Positions 11,552 to 26,226 of a DNA stretch of 64,000 nt are shown piece after piece. The notes under the pieces are model-generated. The model saw nothing but the letters and a program-made list of their open reading frames with translations. It ran no database searches and was not told where the DNA came from. Source of the DNA: Montifringilla adamsi (taxonomy: Eukaryota; Chordata; Aves; Passeriformes; Passeridae); NCBI GenBank assembly GCA_017590115.1, contig JAGGNK010006559.1:1817054-1881053 (forward strand), given 5' to 3'. The translations under genes were made by a program, and so were the position numbers. The stretch's first letter is position 1; each line of letters opens with the position of its first letter.

Positions 11552-14500
11552 AAACCCCCTGAAATTATGCACTAATTCAGATTTATTTCCAGTGCAAAGT
11601 ATATTTACTGTGTGCATAGGATTCAGCATATCTTTGTTACCACATGAAAGACAGCTCACTGGAAGCTTACACGTGGAATAATATCCACGTTGGGACTCTG
11701 GTGGAGCCCTAGGTCTGTGCAAGCTGACACTGAGTTACTGCACAGCCTGTTTCAAGGTGAAACAGATCAGAGAACATGGCACATTTGGGCCATGCTTCCC
11801 TAACTGTGAAGAACTACAGCAGTTGCCCTGCTACAATCGCACATGGGCTGCAATAGCTGCTGCACTGCTTCTTGTTCATGGCTGTGGGGCAAGAATACTT
11901 GCACAGCAGTCCTGCAGAATGCATAGTTTTATTCAGGCTGTAGGCAGAGATCAGCATGTGCCCTGACAGAAGCCTGCATCTGTGTAAACTTAGTACTCTT
12001 TTTTTTTTTTCAGATACAAATATAGTCCATAATTTTCAGATCCCCTGCTGTGATTGTCAGAGATGTTAAGTAAAATCAGTAAGAGCTGTAATTAACACTT
12101 CTGGAAATGTAATCATGGGTACATATACAATCAGTTGTCTAAATGTGTTCTTCTTTTTTGTTTAGGCACCTGGAATTTAAACACTCAGGCTTGAAAAGGT
12201 TTGCTGTATTGAATGTTATCAAAGGCTGTGAGTAACTGTAGAAAGCTGTGTTTGTTCATAAAATGATCCCACAGTGATATTTATCATTTTTTTAGATCAT
12301 CTTTTCTTACTTACTGATTTTAGTAATAATTACTAGACAACCTGTGATTATAGCAGGAAGTTACCACCAAATTCAAACAGTACTGTGTAGGATAGGCAAT
12401 GATGTTTTCACCATTGACCTGAATATGAAAGATAAGCTGATATTTGAATATACTCAGATGATTTTACTACAGGAGAGTAACCCTTCCTATAAAACTGCAT
12501 CTTATGACTGCCTTGAAAGGAAGGCTTTTTCCTGAAGAAAGGCAGCTAACTGAGCTGAAATGCCAGATGTATGCTGTTTGTGCTTGCAGTCACACCACCT
12601 TAGGCTATGATTGCGTACAGCTAAGCAGAGCTGGGCTGGGTCAGTACTTGGATAAGGGATTTACAGAGAAAAATATTGCAGGAAGTGGTTTTGGTGATTC
12701 AGGAGGCTCTGCTGAATAATCGGGCATCACTGCCAAATGTGGTGGAGACATTGGGTTCTGTGTATGCCCCAGTCTTGGTGACATATTAAATGGACATTTT
12801 AAAAACTCCAAAGCTCTTTCCACAAGCTCTTAATCTTGAACTGTAAATCTCTATCCAATGTGAATGTACTGTTGTCTGCCTACGATTTGGTTTTATGAGT
12901 GTCACATAATTGGATAAACTGTGTAACTGATTAACACAAGTAAATTACCACCCAAAATAGCTGTAAGATTGTACAATGTGGCTAAGGTTCTGTTTGTGTA
13001 CTAGACTTAAGGAGGACTGGTGTGCTTGCTTCAGAGCTGGTCTACTTCCAACTATGTCAGCTGGTCTCATGGAAGATATGGTCTGAAATGTTCCTTTCTG
13101 CATTCTGAACTCATCATTACACTTGGAGTATTATAGTGAACCTGACAGTGGGTCTTTAAAGGCATTGTAGTCTTTACTGGACTCTGGAAAGCCTAGGGAA
13201 AAAGGGATGTTTATTACCTCTTTCTTTGACTTGAGAGCTTTTAAGGAGCTTGTTGTTTCCAGACTCTTGTTCCCCCCAAACAAAACCCACCATGTACACA
13301 CCTTAGAGATTCAGCAGGGGCTTTTCCTTAGTTAGGCTTTCTCATACAGAGTTGCTGTCAGGATTGAGATTTTAAGTTATGCTTTTCTATTCATTTCCAC
13401 AAATTACAGAAATTTAATTTTTCATATGTAAAAGTGTAAGATAAGGAAGTTATTGTATGTATCAACACATATTTTGACATCAGTTGACTTGTTCTCAGCC
13501 TCATAACTCATAGCAGTGCTAAATGTAGACTTACCACAGACATAAATATTGTAGTTTCAGGCTTCCTTGGAGTTCTCTGTGAGAGAGATCATTTTTTCTC
13601 CTGAAGAAGGCAGTATAATTATCTGTAGGACCTATTTCTCTCTTATTTCAAATATAATTTGCATTAAATGGATTTCATAGATGAATTCTCTTCAAAATCA
13701 AACCTACCGTTACATGCTTTTCCAGTTGAGAATAAAGTATATGTTGTTTGTCATCTCCAGCTTCCATCAAGAAAAGTCTTGTAATGCTTATCTGTGAACT
13801 CTACCAATTTATACAGTGATCGCATAGAATCTTCTTCAGGAGAGAAGTCTCAGAGAGGTGCAATTCTGAAAAGTAAGACAATATAAATGGTGCAGGCTTC
13901 AACTTGTTCTTATAGTGAAGGTATGCACAAACATTCATGTCTACAAGTATTCATTACAGAGAGTTTACAACATACCTCCCTGTAGCTATCAAGAGCTGTT
14001 CAGTACATTCACAAGCAAATTCAGATAACACACATGCCCCCACCCCTTATCACAGTTAGATAATATTCCTTTCCTCTTGACTAGTTGTGTAGCAGTGTAA
14101 GGGCAGGAGACTGTTGGTTCATAAAGGGCATAATGAGAAGTAGGCCAAGTCCGACCTTGGAAAAGGAAGAGAGGGAGCAAAGTTACTTTCTGACCTAGAG
14201 GCTAACCAGAGAAAAATGCCTTAAAGTGAGCCAAGGGATGCAACCTAAAGCATTTTTGGTGCTTTCCTGAGCAAAAGCAAGTTTAGAACTGGTTGCAACT
14301 AATTTGTTGATGACAACAGTTTCTCCTTTACCTCTTCTGAGACAGCAGGATATAAACTTCACACTATAAAAGTAAGCCTGATACAAAATCTTGCAATTTT
14401 TCTCTGAGAGGAAAAAGCCTTGAAATGTCATTATTTTTTGGTGTCTTACAGATATTTAGAACTGCTTTGCCTTTTTTTCATGAAGATTAATCATTACAGA

Positions 14501-16998
14501 AGCATGAGTATTTGCTGTAAAAAGAGTTATAAAGCAGGAACCAGAAGAGAAATTGCTGTCATTGTTTGAGTGTCTGAATAATAAACACTTTTTTGTTATT
14601 AGTCTTTTTCAAATGATACTGTATTAAGGAAAAGGCTTTCTGTATGAAGACATGAAACCATGGGATATCATGGACCTCACAGTTATCTTTTCACATGCTG
14701 AAATCAGATATTTAATTTTTCTGTTTTGTCATCTAGGCCTTCAGTTATTTTAAATTTGAGAACTACTTTCCCATCCTTTAATCTGTACTTATGGTATCCT
14801 CTGCAGGCCTTGGTCAAAGACCTTAGAAAATCCGAGTAGATTGTCTACTACTCATTTGTCTTCTGTTTTACTAATACACCAGACAGTTTTGTTAAGGAGA
14901 TACAATTTCTATTGTAGGAGTCTTGCTGAAATATTCTTAGCACATTAGATCTATCTTTGTGTCTCATATGCAAAATGGAAAAATAGTTTAAATCGAGCTG
15001 TTACTGAAGAAAGACTCACTGAAATTTTCATTAGGTCTGTGTTTTAAAAAAGAATATGTTGTTTGTTGCTTTCTGGTTCATTGAGTGAGAAAATATATTT
15101 TTTGTTTGAAACCTAATGTTACTGAGACAATATAATTTGTTAGAAACTTAAAATGCCACGTTGGTATTAAGTATCTTCAGAATTCAGAACATTGAGGGAA
15201 ACCCAACCACTCTTACTTTCTGTTGCTTTATTCAGCAGTCCTGCTGCACAATTTTTTCTTCCAATACCTGAAGCTTTGTTGGTCTCTCCTGGTTCTTGTA
15301 CTTACAGACAGCAAGAGGAAGAGGGTATTAGGAAAACACTAGATGAATGTAAATGTATGTTCCAACTTATCAAAAGCAAAGCTTTTGACTTTTGCAATTA
15401 ATGTCTTTCACAGAAAATGTCAAGCTTCCAAAGTTAGGAGCTTTGCTATTGACCTTACTGAAGTCAGATTTTTAATCCTCTTTTGTTATTTTTCTTGTAT
15501 GATAAAATAATTTTGAAAAAATTACTGTTCCAGTGTATGTTTTCTGGCTTGAGCTGTTAAGGGACCTACTCACTTTTTGAAGCAAGGGGAAATATAAACT
15601 TAGGCAGCCATTTCTCTATGGTGCTAGTCCATTCACAGTATAGAGAACCATACTTTATTGTGACTCAAGATTCCCTTCCTGGCCATGCATGATAAAAACG
15701 GAAAATCAAGTCAGACCCTTCAAGCCTCCACCTTTGACGTTCAGCCTGTGACTTAAACCACAAGTGTGCTTGTATCAGTTCAGCACATCACCCAGCAGAT
15801 CACTAGCTCTCCATCCTCTCCCTCTCTCGCTTCTTCAACTTCTGTTGTCTATGATCAGTTGTTTATACTCAGCAGTTACAACAGTCACACTGTTTAGCCT
15901 GTTGTCAGCTCTCTTAGGACTTTAAAAGGAAAGAGTTTACACCAGTCTTGCAGCATTATTGAAATTGCATTAATACAGTGTCTTGTTTTTATGCCTTATT
16001 CAGTATTTCTTCTTTATCCTGTTTCAGATTAGCTACCTCTGGGAAATTCCAGGAAGAGATATCTTGTGGCAGAAGGACGGGAAGAGCAGTAGGAAAGGTT
16101 TGGCAGTGCCTTTCCCCAGCACAGGTCTTTGAAGAGCTTCTGTCCACCTTCCTCTGAGACACACATCTGAAGCCCTGACATTCACAAATGGCAAAGACGC
16201 TGTCACTCACCTTCTTGATTTTTCCAGAAGCCAACTTTTGTCTCCAAAATATTCCAATGGAAGTGTTGGTGGGCTTTCTTGGTGGAGGGTATCAGTGAAA
16301 TAGTCTGGTTTAAAAATTTTATACTTAAACAAAAGGAATTTTAAAACCACAATTATTAAATAAATACAATAGCACAACCCCACAAAATCTGTATCAGGAT
16401 AGCTGAAGTACTGACAAACCTTGGCAGGGCAGACAAACGTGGTGGGCTCACAGGATTATTTTTTAAAGCAAAACATGTTTCATTTTGAAACAAAATGGTA
16501 GCATGTATGAGGGGCACATGCTCCAAACTTTTCAATATATGGAAGAGATCAAACTTTTGTGAAACTGGCACATGCACATGCACAGTGACCAAAAACTTTA
16601 CTTAATATGATATGAATGCTGTTAAAGGCCTTAAAATTTCATGAGGAAACTGTATAATGAACTGACAGCTGCAGTATGAGCACATTACTGGACTAAGTTT
16701 AGAAATGATACTATTGCTCATTTCCACCTGCTTTATCACTAAAGAGGTGGGATCAACTGAAAAAACCCACAAAAAAACAAACACAGAAAAGTTAATGGTG
16801 ATTTAACTGTATCTTTTGTATTAGCGTTATTTTCCTCCCTCAGGAAAACTGCATGGCTAAAACATAAACTTTTCACCTGCACAGGAAATATATGAACTTT
16901 GAAGTGATTCTTCGTTACATGATGCCGGTCAAATTTCATTTGGCACTGTATTTACTGTTCTGAGCATAGCACCACAGCTTTTTCAATGTCCTAGTGAT

Positions 16999-17044
<46 letters not shown>

Positions 17045-19141
17045 CCCCAGGGAAACACAGGGAAAGTAAAAGCAGTCTCATGCAGACACAGTGTAAGTAT
17101 TGTTGTTTCCTAAACTACTAATGAACTTCTGAAAATTCCAAGGGAAGTGGTAATTTGCCTTAAGGAAAGTGTATTTTTTTTTTCTGGTGCTTCCGTAAGC
17201 TCCTGACAGAAGGCAGGATTGTCAGGACTGATGGCTCAGGTTGCCTTTGTCTGGGCCTCCACCTAAGGCAAGGTCAGAATCCAGCTGATAGCTAAGGATT
17301 GAGTCATGTTGTCTGAGAAAACAGATACTGCAGGATTTTAGTGTAGAAGAGTTTTTTGGATGATTCACTTAAGCTAGACCAAATTCATCTGAAGCCACTT
17401 ACTTTGATTTCCATTCCAAATCAGCTAAGCTAAGACAGGAAGTCTGGTTTTGAAGGTGAATTTCAGTGATCAGACAACTTTTTGGATTTGCTCAGTGTAA
17501 TCAGTTTAAAATCTCTTCTTTCATCACTGTGTTTGACATAGGCAGATTAGAGAGAAGTAAGCTAAGGTGTGAATTTACAGCACTCTGGATACCTTGCCCT
17601 AGTCCCTTCTGAACAAATTGTGGTAGGAAGTGTCAATATATCCTACTGTCAAAGTGGACTAACCAGTGAATTCTGATGGTGTTCCCTAATCCTTTTGGCA
17701 GTGGTTACCTTTTATAGCTGGGACTTAATCCACTGAAGCTTGCTCATATCCCACTCATGAGATTAATTTGTATTCCTCCATGATAAGCAAAAGGTGGGCA
17801 GCAAACTCAGTAAGGCTGACCTGGAGCATGTCCTCTAAATTGGTGCTTATACAGGTAAAGTGTGTAATTTAATTGGGTGCTTTGTAATTCAATTATCTAA
17901 AAGGAATTGTCCTAATCATCCTTTAAGCAGGTTCTTGCAGTATGGTCTTCTTTAGGAAATAAATGTTTTAGCAGATGCTTTTTTGAAAGTAAAATAATTT
18001 GAATTTGATCTAGAGTTTAAAAAAGTGACTTACTCATACAGTGTGGAGGCCTTGTGTGTTTCTATTTGCAAATCAGCAAGGTGTTTTTCTTATGTAAGTA
18101 TCTAGAAATGCAAAATCAAAACACAGTGCTGAAACCATTCTTTCCTAGGCACAACACCTGGAAAAATCACTCTGATGCACCCTCTAGAATTAACACTACT
18201 TTTCTGCAGACACCTACCCCATGCTCCTCAATAAACTACTTCTAGTCAAAACTAACTGGGAAACAGCTATTGCTCTCCTCACTTGGCCCAAACACTAATT
18301 CTCCACCTACCTTCTTAAAACTGGGCTGACTCATATGCAGTCAGGATCAGACAGCATGTTCTGTAAAATGGCAGCAACTAGGAAACTAAAAGAAAGCAAA
18401 GAATAATGACCAACAAATGGGTTTTTTTAATTCAGTAAATGAAAATGTGTGAGCTAAATGGGAGAACACTTTTATCCACCCCAGCAATTTAATAAATGTA
18501 TGGGAGAGTGAATAGTGTATTTGTACCTTTGATCATATATTTTTTTCTGACACTCAGGTCTGTAGTTCATTACTTTCTGGCTTGTATTCAAGCAAATGCA
18601 GGAATATAATTAATTCTAGGAACAAATATCAGGGATTCATATTTGAGTTATGCTTTAAAAGGCAGCGAAACAAAAGCAACAAAAGCATAAAGTGTCAAAC
18701 CACATCTAAGGTATTGATCTAGGCTCTGCTACTGTTAAAGCAGGCTTCTGTCTTAGGAATTAAGGGATTGTTATTTCATTAAGGAAGTGCATAAAATAAT
18801 TTTTTATCCTGAAATGGATGATCTCAGTGTAGGTGCGTGAGGAAATTGTCCAGTTGTGCTTTCTCCTTTCACTAATTTGCTGCTTTTTAGGATTTGTGCT
18901 TTAGGACTCTTCAGAGGCTTGTCTCAGTTTAGTCTGGCGGGGCACACAGAACCAAGGAATGGGTCCCCCTGTTTCATAAACTGGGCTGGCAAGGATTCTG
19001 CTGCCTGACTGCCTGTGCATCTGCATCCTCTGTGCAGCCAGCTATCCAGCTGCTCCTCAGTAAAACAGATGAATGGTGACTCTTTTGGGATGAGAGCAGA
19101 GCAGAAGGAGGAGTGATTGTTCTTTGCAGGAGCAATCTGTT
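11552..19141. other. intergenic, no gene seen
   Basis: This is AT-rich DNA with only short unrelated open frames (none above about 81 codons). The single striking element is the 44-base A run at 17000-17043. No CR1 or LTR was recognised. Confidence 0.7.
17000..17043 (+). repeat. poly(A) run, 44 bases
   Basis: There are 44 uninterrupted A bases. No AATAAA lies just upstream, no retrocopied coding sequence precedes the run, and no matching target-site duplication flanks it, so I do not call a processed pseudogene. Confidence 0.95.
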
Positions 19142-19189
19142 GCTTCTGCTTTCTTCACTGCCGCAGCTTCTGCTTTCTACACTGCAGCA
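19142..19189 (+). repeat. 24-bp tandem duplication
   Basis: Two adjacent 24-base units, both beginning GCTTCTGCTTTCT (19142-19165 and 19166-19189), differ at two positions. Confidence 0.85.
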
Positions 19190-19752
19190 GCAGGGGTTAA
19201 ACCCTCTGTTCCTGAGTTTTGTCAGCACATGTGAATTATGTTAACCTGTTCTTAGAGTGTTAAGATCTCATCTTCCCTACATGTTGAGAAGTCCAGGGAC
19301 AGTCCAGTGTCAGCAATACTGTTTTCTAAGAATTCTGCACCCTTATATACTTACTTCTCAGATTATATCTTTATTGTTTTTCCAATCATGCTACTTATAC
19401 TTTTAAACACAAAGCAGTAGAAGGATTAATGGAGTTGGAATGTGCAGACTGGAACGTGGCCTGTTTGTTACAGGAAACCTGTGTCACGCGTTACTGACAA
19501 TCTGACATAGGCTCGATTGTCTGCACTGCAGCGTAAAACGGGAAACTTACCTTTGGGGAAGTAGAAACCATTTATCAATGGCTAATCTCCAGGTTGTTTT
19601 CTTAACATCAGTGAGAAACAATAATTCAGTGACAGAGGGAAGTTGTTTTTTTGTCATAAGTACTCTACCTGGATCAGCAACAACATCAGTTTCTTTAGAA
19701 AATAATTTTTTTCATTTTTACATTTTTGCAGTGCTAAACCAGAGGAATAGCG

Positions 19753-19770
19753 CACACACACACACACACA
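19753..19770. repeat. (CA)9 microsatellite
   Basis: Nine uninterrupted CA units followed by a short A run. Confidence 0.9.
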
Positions 19771-21810
19771 AAAATATGTTCTGGTCTCAGCAAATTTCAA
19801 GACACATTGGGCTGATTTCAACCAGTACTGCAGCTGGTTTAAAAACTGTTCACACTTGCTTTGGTTTCCCTCTCTCATCTTATTTAAAGTTTTCAAATCA
19901 TGTTTTGTCCATTTCTGGGCTGTGTAGAACCTGAAAGGTGAAGTGTGCCCTGGTCCTCTACCACCTTGTTGGCTTGAAAACAAAGCAGGGTCCAGCCCAG
20001 CCTCTGTCATTCAGATCAAAATACCCTTTTCAACGTAAAAAGGATTTTATTGGTAGGACAAAGGTCAAGTAATTGAATTGCCTTGCAAAGTTCCTTTTGA
20101 GGGACACCTGAAAGACTGAAAATTCAAATAATATTCAGCTTCAGTAAAACTGTAGGAGTTTCTGTCAGCCACAGGCATGACATAAAGGTTAGACTGAGCT
20201 CCTGTGGGTGAGTAATATCAGGAGTGATCAAGGGCAGGAAGGCTGGACAGGGTGCTGAATTTTGTTTTGCTTCAGGCTTATGACAGCCCTATTGCGCTGG
20301 AGATGTGGCATCCTTTTTTTTTTTTTTTTTCCAGTTGTTGTAGGAAGAGGGGAAAGTTACTGAAAATCCATGTGGGATCACAGAGCATACTCCAAAGCAC
20401 TTGGCTGGTGACCTGCAGCCTGTACAGCAGCCCTGTGTGGTGTAGTTGGTAAGTCTTGTTGGAGAAGGCAGCAGCTGACAGCAGTTGTTGAAAATAAGAG
20501 AAGGAGGGCATGGGAACAGCAAGGATGATAGCTGACACAGCAATAGAAGTATGGACCAGAATACAGGTGAGGGGAAGGAATCCCAACTGCTTATGAAGCA
20601 GTTCATTAGTCCTGGTCAGAGGCTACCTGCATATTAATTTTCTGGAGAGAAATTCATCTTATTTATGTGGAGGAAGTGATTAGCATCTTTGATAAGCATA
20701 TTGCTATCCAGAAACCAGACAATTCCAACATCTGAAAAACAGTAACATGAATATTAAAACAGATTTCCAGTCATCTGGCATTTTCAGTGGTATCAATCAA
20801 GCAAAAGAAATCAAGAAAACATCTTTGTCCAAGCAACTTTCTCCCATTTATATTCCAGTTCATATTTTCCTCTGATTCAACTCCAGAATAACCACATTAT
20901 GGCAATGGTTAGCAAGGCTGGAAGAGTTAAACCAGGGTGAATATGGCTCTTTTGTTTGTGCTATCTGTACTTTTTGTACTCTAAAGCCCAGGGTGACACT
21001 TGATATTGTACTTAGTCAAAGCCTTTCAAATGGTGCTCTCTGTATCAGATTAATGATGCTCTGAGTTACACAGGCAGCAAATCAACCAAATCAATACACA
21101 TACAATAGTTCAGATGGCTTTTTTTTTTTTTTCTTTGCCCAAAAGAATGAAGGACTTGCTGTGGCAACAACACTGGAAAGATAGAAATATGTGGGCAGAT
21201 GGCAGGAGGGCCTCGTTTGGACAAGTGAACAGTCTGAACTAGTGTCATCTCACCTGGTATGTGACCTGAGAGAATTTGGCTCTGAGTTCTTTCCTCCCTT
21301 TTGCATGCCCTTTGTTCATTGTCTTTCAGCAGTGGCTGATGTTTGAAGTACATATGCTACTGCTGCTCACAGAGCTCTAGCACCTGAGGAAAGCCCTGGT
21401 CCCTAAACCTGAGCTTTAGGGACACTTTAAAAGCAAAAGAACATAACAACTCTCTTGGCACAGCTGGTTAGTCTGGTCTCTTTATAAAGTTTTGCCACTG
21501 AGAACATGGCAGTTGCCTAATTTTGAACTGCCATTACCTTACTTTTACTTTGAGGGGACACTCAGCTCTCCTGGGTTCTCTGTACTTCCATCAGGGCTGC
21601 CTCAGTACCTAAGTGAAAGCTGTTGTGTGAAATATTCTTTTTAAAAATCTAGATCCTATGGGAAAAAAAGAGACAAAACTGCCCATTTTGTGCAAATGTT
21701 TGGGTCAGAACAAGAAAAAGGACTCAACCTGAGGTGTTTGCCTCTACAAGGTCAGACTACAAGCCTTCCAGAGAAATTGCAATGAGATTGTTGTTACACA
21801 TGCTAAAATG

Positions 21811-21915
21811 GCTTTTCTGTTCCTTTCCTTTCCTTCCTTTCCTTTTTTTTTTTTTTTTTCTTGTTTGTTTTTTGGTTTTTGTGTGTTTATTTGGTTTTGG
21901 ATTTTGGTTTTTTTG
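21811..21915. repeat. pyrimidine/TG-rich low-complexity tract
   Basis: CTTTC-type repeats run into a T17-19 run and then a TTTGG/GTTT-rich stretch. Both plus- and minus-strand open frames across it are compositional artefacts. Confidence 0.85.
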
Positions 21916-24900
21916 GTCAGGTTACCTTGTTTTATCATTCAGAAAGATCAAAAGACACACAAACATTGTGAAAGAAAATTGGGAAAAGATGCAAGTGCAA
22001 AGAACCTGGCAAAAGACTGCCAGGTGGGTGGCGTTGAGGAGACTGAGCTGGCTTCTGGCTGGGTCTGAGATTCCAGAATTAAACTGAACAAGGTATATGC
22101 ACTGGTCACTTAGGAAAGGCGAATGTAATACAAGTGGAATTTTATTTCTGTACTTCATATTCCTTTGTAACTGGAAGACAGCTAATAGCAGGAATGCTGT
22201 TGCCTCAGATCTGTACTGGAAGGGAGAATTTCTTAAGGCAGAGTGTATGTGACGAAAGAAGTTGGCTTCTTATTCAGTAGTATTTTCCTCAGTTTGTTAC
22301 ACAGCATGACAAATAGAACAACACTTCCATGATGTTTATATGCTTTATAATAATACATCCTAGCAGTAGAATCAAGACCAAGTGCCAAGATAGTTAATTA
22401 ATTCCACTTTTCCTGAATAACCCATAAGGTTTAAGTTATGTATGGCAATTACCTCCTTTAAATTATTAAGCGTGCAGAGGGTGGTTATTGCCTGCTGTCT
22501 TTCTGTCTGTGCTGTGGCAGGGACAGTGAACCTTGCTGTGTGTGCCCTTGTGGTGACACAGGAGTGCCACACGCCCTGCTGCTGCTGGTGGAGCCGTGAC
22601 GATCTGCCCTGGTGGCCCCGCAGTGCCAGGCTGTGCTCCTGCAAGCAGCTGCCAGCAACTTGCTTCCTGTGGAGCTCCTGTTCCAGGAGGTGAGGCAGGA
22701 AAGGGTAAGGCAGCAATGCATCATCATTGTGGCTGTAATGTGAAGGAGGAGAAAAGACACAGAGAGTTGAAGTGATAAGTCCAAGATTGCCCTGAGGAGC
22801 TGGAGTTACTGTAAGGAACCAAATTCCCTTCTTAACCTGTGTCTCCAGCTTGGGACCTACCCACAGAGCTCTGTGTTAAATCACACAAACCTTAGAGATT
22901 TCTTTACAGTTTAGTTTCATCATACTGCTAAAACAATGCCAGTACCTGGCCATGCTTGCTCCATGTAACTTCAAGGACTCAGGTAACTTGAGCAAACAAG
23001 GAAAACCACAACCAATGGGCAAAAACATGCTGCTCCTTGCTTGGACTTCTAGTCTTGTTTTTTCAGCTGAAGGTGCTTGGTTGCTTTTTAATTATCTTAA
23101 TCTGATAATCTTTCACTGGACCTGCTTTAGAATAATGAACCTAAACTTGAACCTAACAGTCTGAGACTGCTGTGTGTTTCTGTAGAGTGATACAGTACCT
23201 CCCCATCTGCTTGCAGGACATATTACAGGGCCTCTGCCCAGAAGCTGGTGAAGTTAAGTGGTTCTGGTGCATTTGGTGTTTTATACCAACAAATTACCAG
23301 ATGTCTGCAGTGGGTCCCATGGCCCTGACAGACCTCCCTAAGCTGTATGTGAGGCTTCACTGCATAGAAGCAGTGTACTTGTGTCTACTTTGGACTGCAT
23401 GTTTCCTTCAGTGGTTCTTTCCTGGGCTTTCTGGCATGCTTTGAGGTACAGCCCTGTGCCAGTGGAAAGGATAAAGATGATGTAGTTGATCCATATTTAA
23501 AAGCTAGACCACCGTCCATCCCAGCAATCCATAGTGAGAAGGCAAAACCAGAGGACAGTGTACTAGCAGGTGATGAATTTCAGCTCCTTCCCAGAGAGCT
23601 GTGCACAGAGAAAGGGGTATTCTCCAGATGACACCTTTCCCTGCATGTCTAGGGACCCACAGCAAAGGGAAGTGATGGTAATGCTGCTCAAAGCTTGTAA
23701 AGCTGGGGTCCCTGGAGAGGGACATTGCTATAAAAATGCCTGCTCTTAGCTTACTAAGAAAAAAAAAAAGTTAATGGCGAAAAATTAGAGTGTTTTTATG
23801 GTTGTATTTAAAACCCGAGGGGAGCCTGTAATAGGCTAAATAGACTACTTAGAGAAAAGCCCTCATGTTTTCGTCTTTTTTAATTTACTGTGTGTAGCTG
23901 CCATTATCCATAAACCAAAACTTACGACTCTGTTACAACAGGAGAAAAGAACACTTTATTGTCTGCTGCTGGCAGATCACCCAAAGTCCCCTCCCAACTT
24001 AACAAGCGTTAAGCTTCAGTAAGACACAAGACACTTCAGAAAAAAACATCGCCACAAGGCTAATGATGACAACAGCTGCCAGCAAACTTTCCATTGCAAG
24101 CAAGTAAAGACTTGAAACAAATTTTAGCTCAAGTTTTGTTTTAGTAGCATCAGTGACATGTCTGTACCGGCAACGGCTCAAATCGCATTCCTTAACACTA
24201 GGACTGAAGACCTATCTCCTGGAGTCATTAGATTGCAATAGCCTGGTAGTCATGAGTAGAGTGAAGTCTTTAACGAATCTGACCTTTTTCTTCTTTTTAG
24301 AAGAGGTATTTATGCCCTAAAAGGCCCGTGAGATAAGTCGCTGAAGTCACACAAATGAGAATTTTTGCATGACTAAGAATGTTAAGGTTCCTTTTATGTT
24401 TGGAGGAAGGCATGAGAAAGAGGTTGTGGGTCTCAGCAAAGCTGAAAAGTCAAGAAATTTATAATTTTGTTTACCTTTCTGATACTAATTTTCTTGTTAA
24501 CTAGTTATTTAAAGCCCACTCTACATCAGTGACGATACCTACATGAATAAGAACTTTGTACAGCATGGGTGGGTGAGGTGTGACCTCCCTTCATTCTTCC
24601 AGTCTACAGTGCAGTAGAAATTTTATTTGTATACCCCTGTCTCAGCTGGGTGAAGTTGCTCTATGTGAAGTTGTTCTATACAGAAAGATAATTAGATGAA
24701 AACAACACAAATCCCCTGGTAAGAGTAAAATGTCTAAACAATGTAAGTACAAGATGGTAGAACACAGGTAGTGAGAACAGACTGGTAGGAAGAGAAAGTT
24801 CACAAGGTCTGTTTTTCTCTTCTCACAACAGGTATTGTCACTTTGTTTGGCACACTGAAAAGCCCTTCTGACAGGCTGATTGTCTTTTCTGTCCTGTGAA

Positions 24901-26187
24901 AAGAATCTCCCATGGGGACTGTCTTGCAGCGGTGGAGGTGGCCATTGGGTTAAAATAGAACTTATGTAACAAACTGTGTTTTTTCTAAGAAGAATCAGGA
25001 AATTTTGGGTCACATGGGCTGCATCTCCCTTACCCTTGTGGGTAAAGCACAACACAGAAAGCTGTGTGAAACAAAATGCACTTTCTCATCTGTCTGTCTG
25101 CAGTTCTGGCCCTGAAGTACAGTTCAGCAGCCTACCTGTCCTTGCTGCAGATACCAGCCTTTTTAGAAGGCACCTACACTGCCTTGTCTGCCTTGTGGAA
25201 TTTTGCTGCATGCTAACACATTTGAATCTGGACTAAAGAATAGTATTACTCCAAATCTCTGTTTGAAGTCTGTTTTGGGTGTTAATATTGAAATTATTTA
25301 GACATGAAACAAGCTTGAGCTTAAACGTGTGCTGGGACACAAGCTTGAAATGCAGTCTAAAAGTGACCATTGTGATGCCCACAGCTATGCAGACTATAGC
25401 CCAAAGTCCTGTTACTGAAGCCACACAGGGCACAATGATGTGACCTCCTCTGGTGGTGCAGATACACCAAGTAAAGCACATACTTAACAAAAGTGCAGAC
25501 CTCCTAAGCTTCCTCTACAAAATTGTTTTATTTTTGTGATCTAGTATGAGCAGAATAATACAAAAGGAGTGTGTTGTTGAGGAGTTACACTGACTAAAGT
25601 AAAATAATTATAAAAAGTGAAGAGGAATATTGGATTTGAGAGTTTATGCTGAGTATTTTGTATGGAAAACCTGATATTAAAGCTGCAAAGAATCCTGATT
25701 ATTATTTCAGGGATGTAATCCTGGTTACTTATACACAAAATTCTTGCCTGTCTTGATTATTAAGGGTATGTTTCTCAAATTAATTTATTTTAGAACACAA
25801 CAAGACCAAATTTCTATATTCTTTCTTCAAAGCAAAACTCCCACATTTAGCCTAAATGAAACTAACTTGGCTTGATTTATCTTTTAGTTATTTTCTACTG
25901 GACATGTTGTGTTATTAATTTAGGCAGAAGGCTGAACACTCATTGTTTTCACTGGAGAGTCCTGCTTAAAGCATGGATCCACATTACACTATCCTAATGA
26001 TGAACTTGGAATAAGTAATCAGATCTGAAGAAGGAGACAATCTGATTTTAGAAATGTATTACTTTTTATGCAACTAGACTTTAAAAAAGGAACAAAGAGA
26101 CAATGTTCAGTTTAAATCATGCCACACAGAATTAATTTTTCCAAATGAAACTCTTCTCTGAGAAGGAAACTTCATTTGAGGGGAGGG

Positions 26188-26226
26188 AAAAAAAAAAAAA
26201 AAAAAGAAAGAAAAAAGGAAAAAAAC
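26188..26226. repeat. A-rich low-complexity run
   Basis: A run of 18 A bases followed by AAAG/AAAGG units. Confidence 0.85.

Noticed and set aside
22442..22693. 83-codon cysteine-rich frame with a hydrophobic N-terminus
   Set aside because: It suggests a small secreted protein, but it overlaps equally long frames on the other strand in a GC-richer patch and has no recognisable cysteine pattern.
24642..25055. 137-codon minus-strand open frame
   Set aside because: No motif or homologue was recognised, and a single frame of this length is expected by chance in 64 kb.
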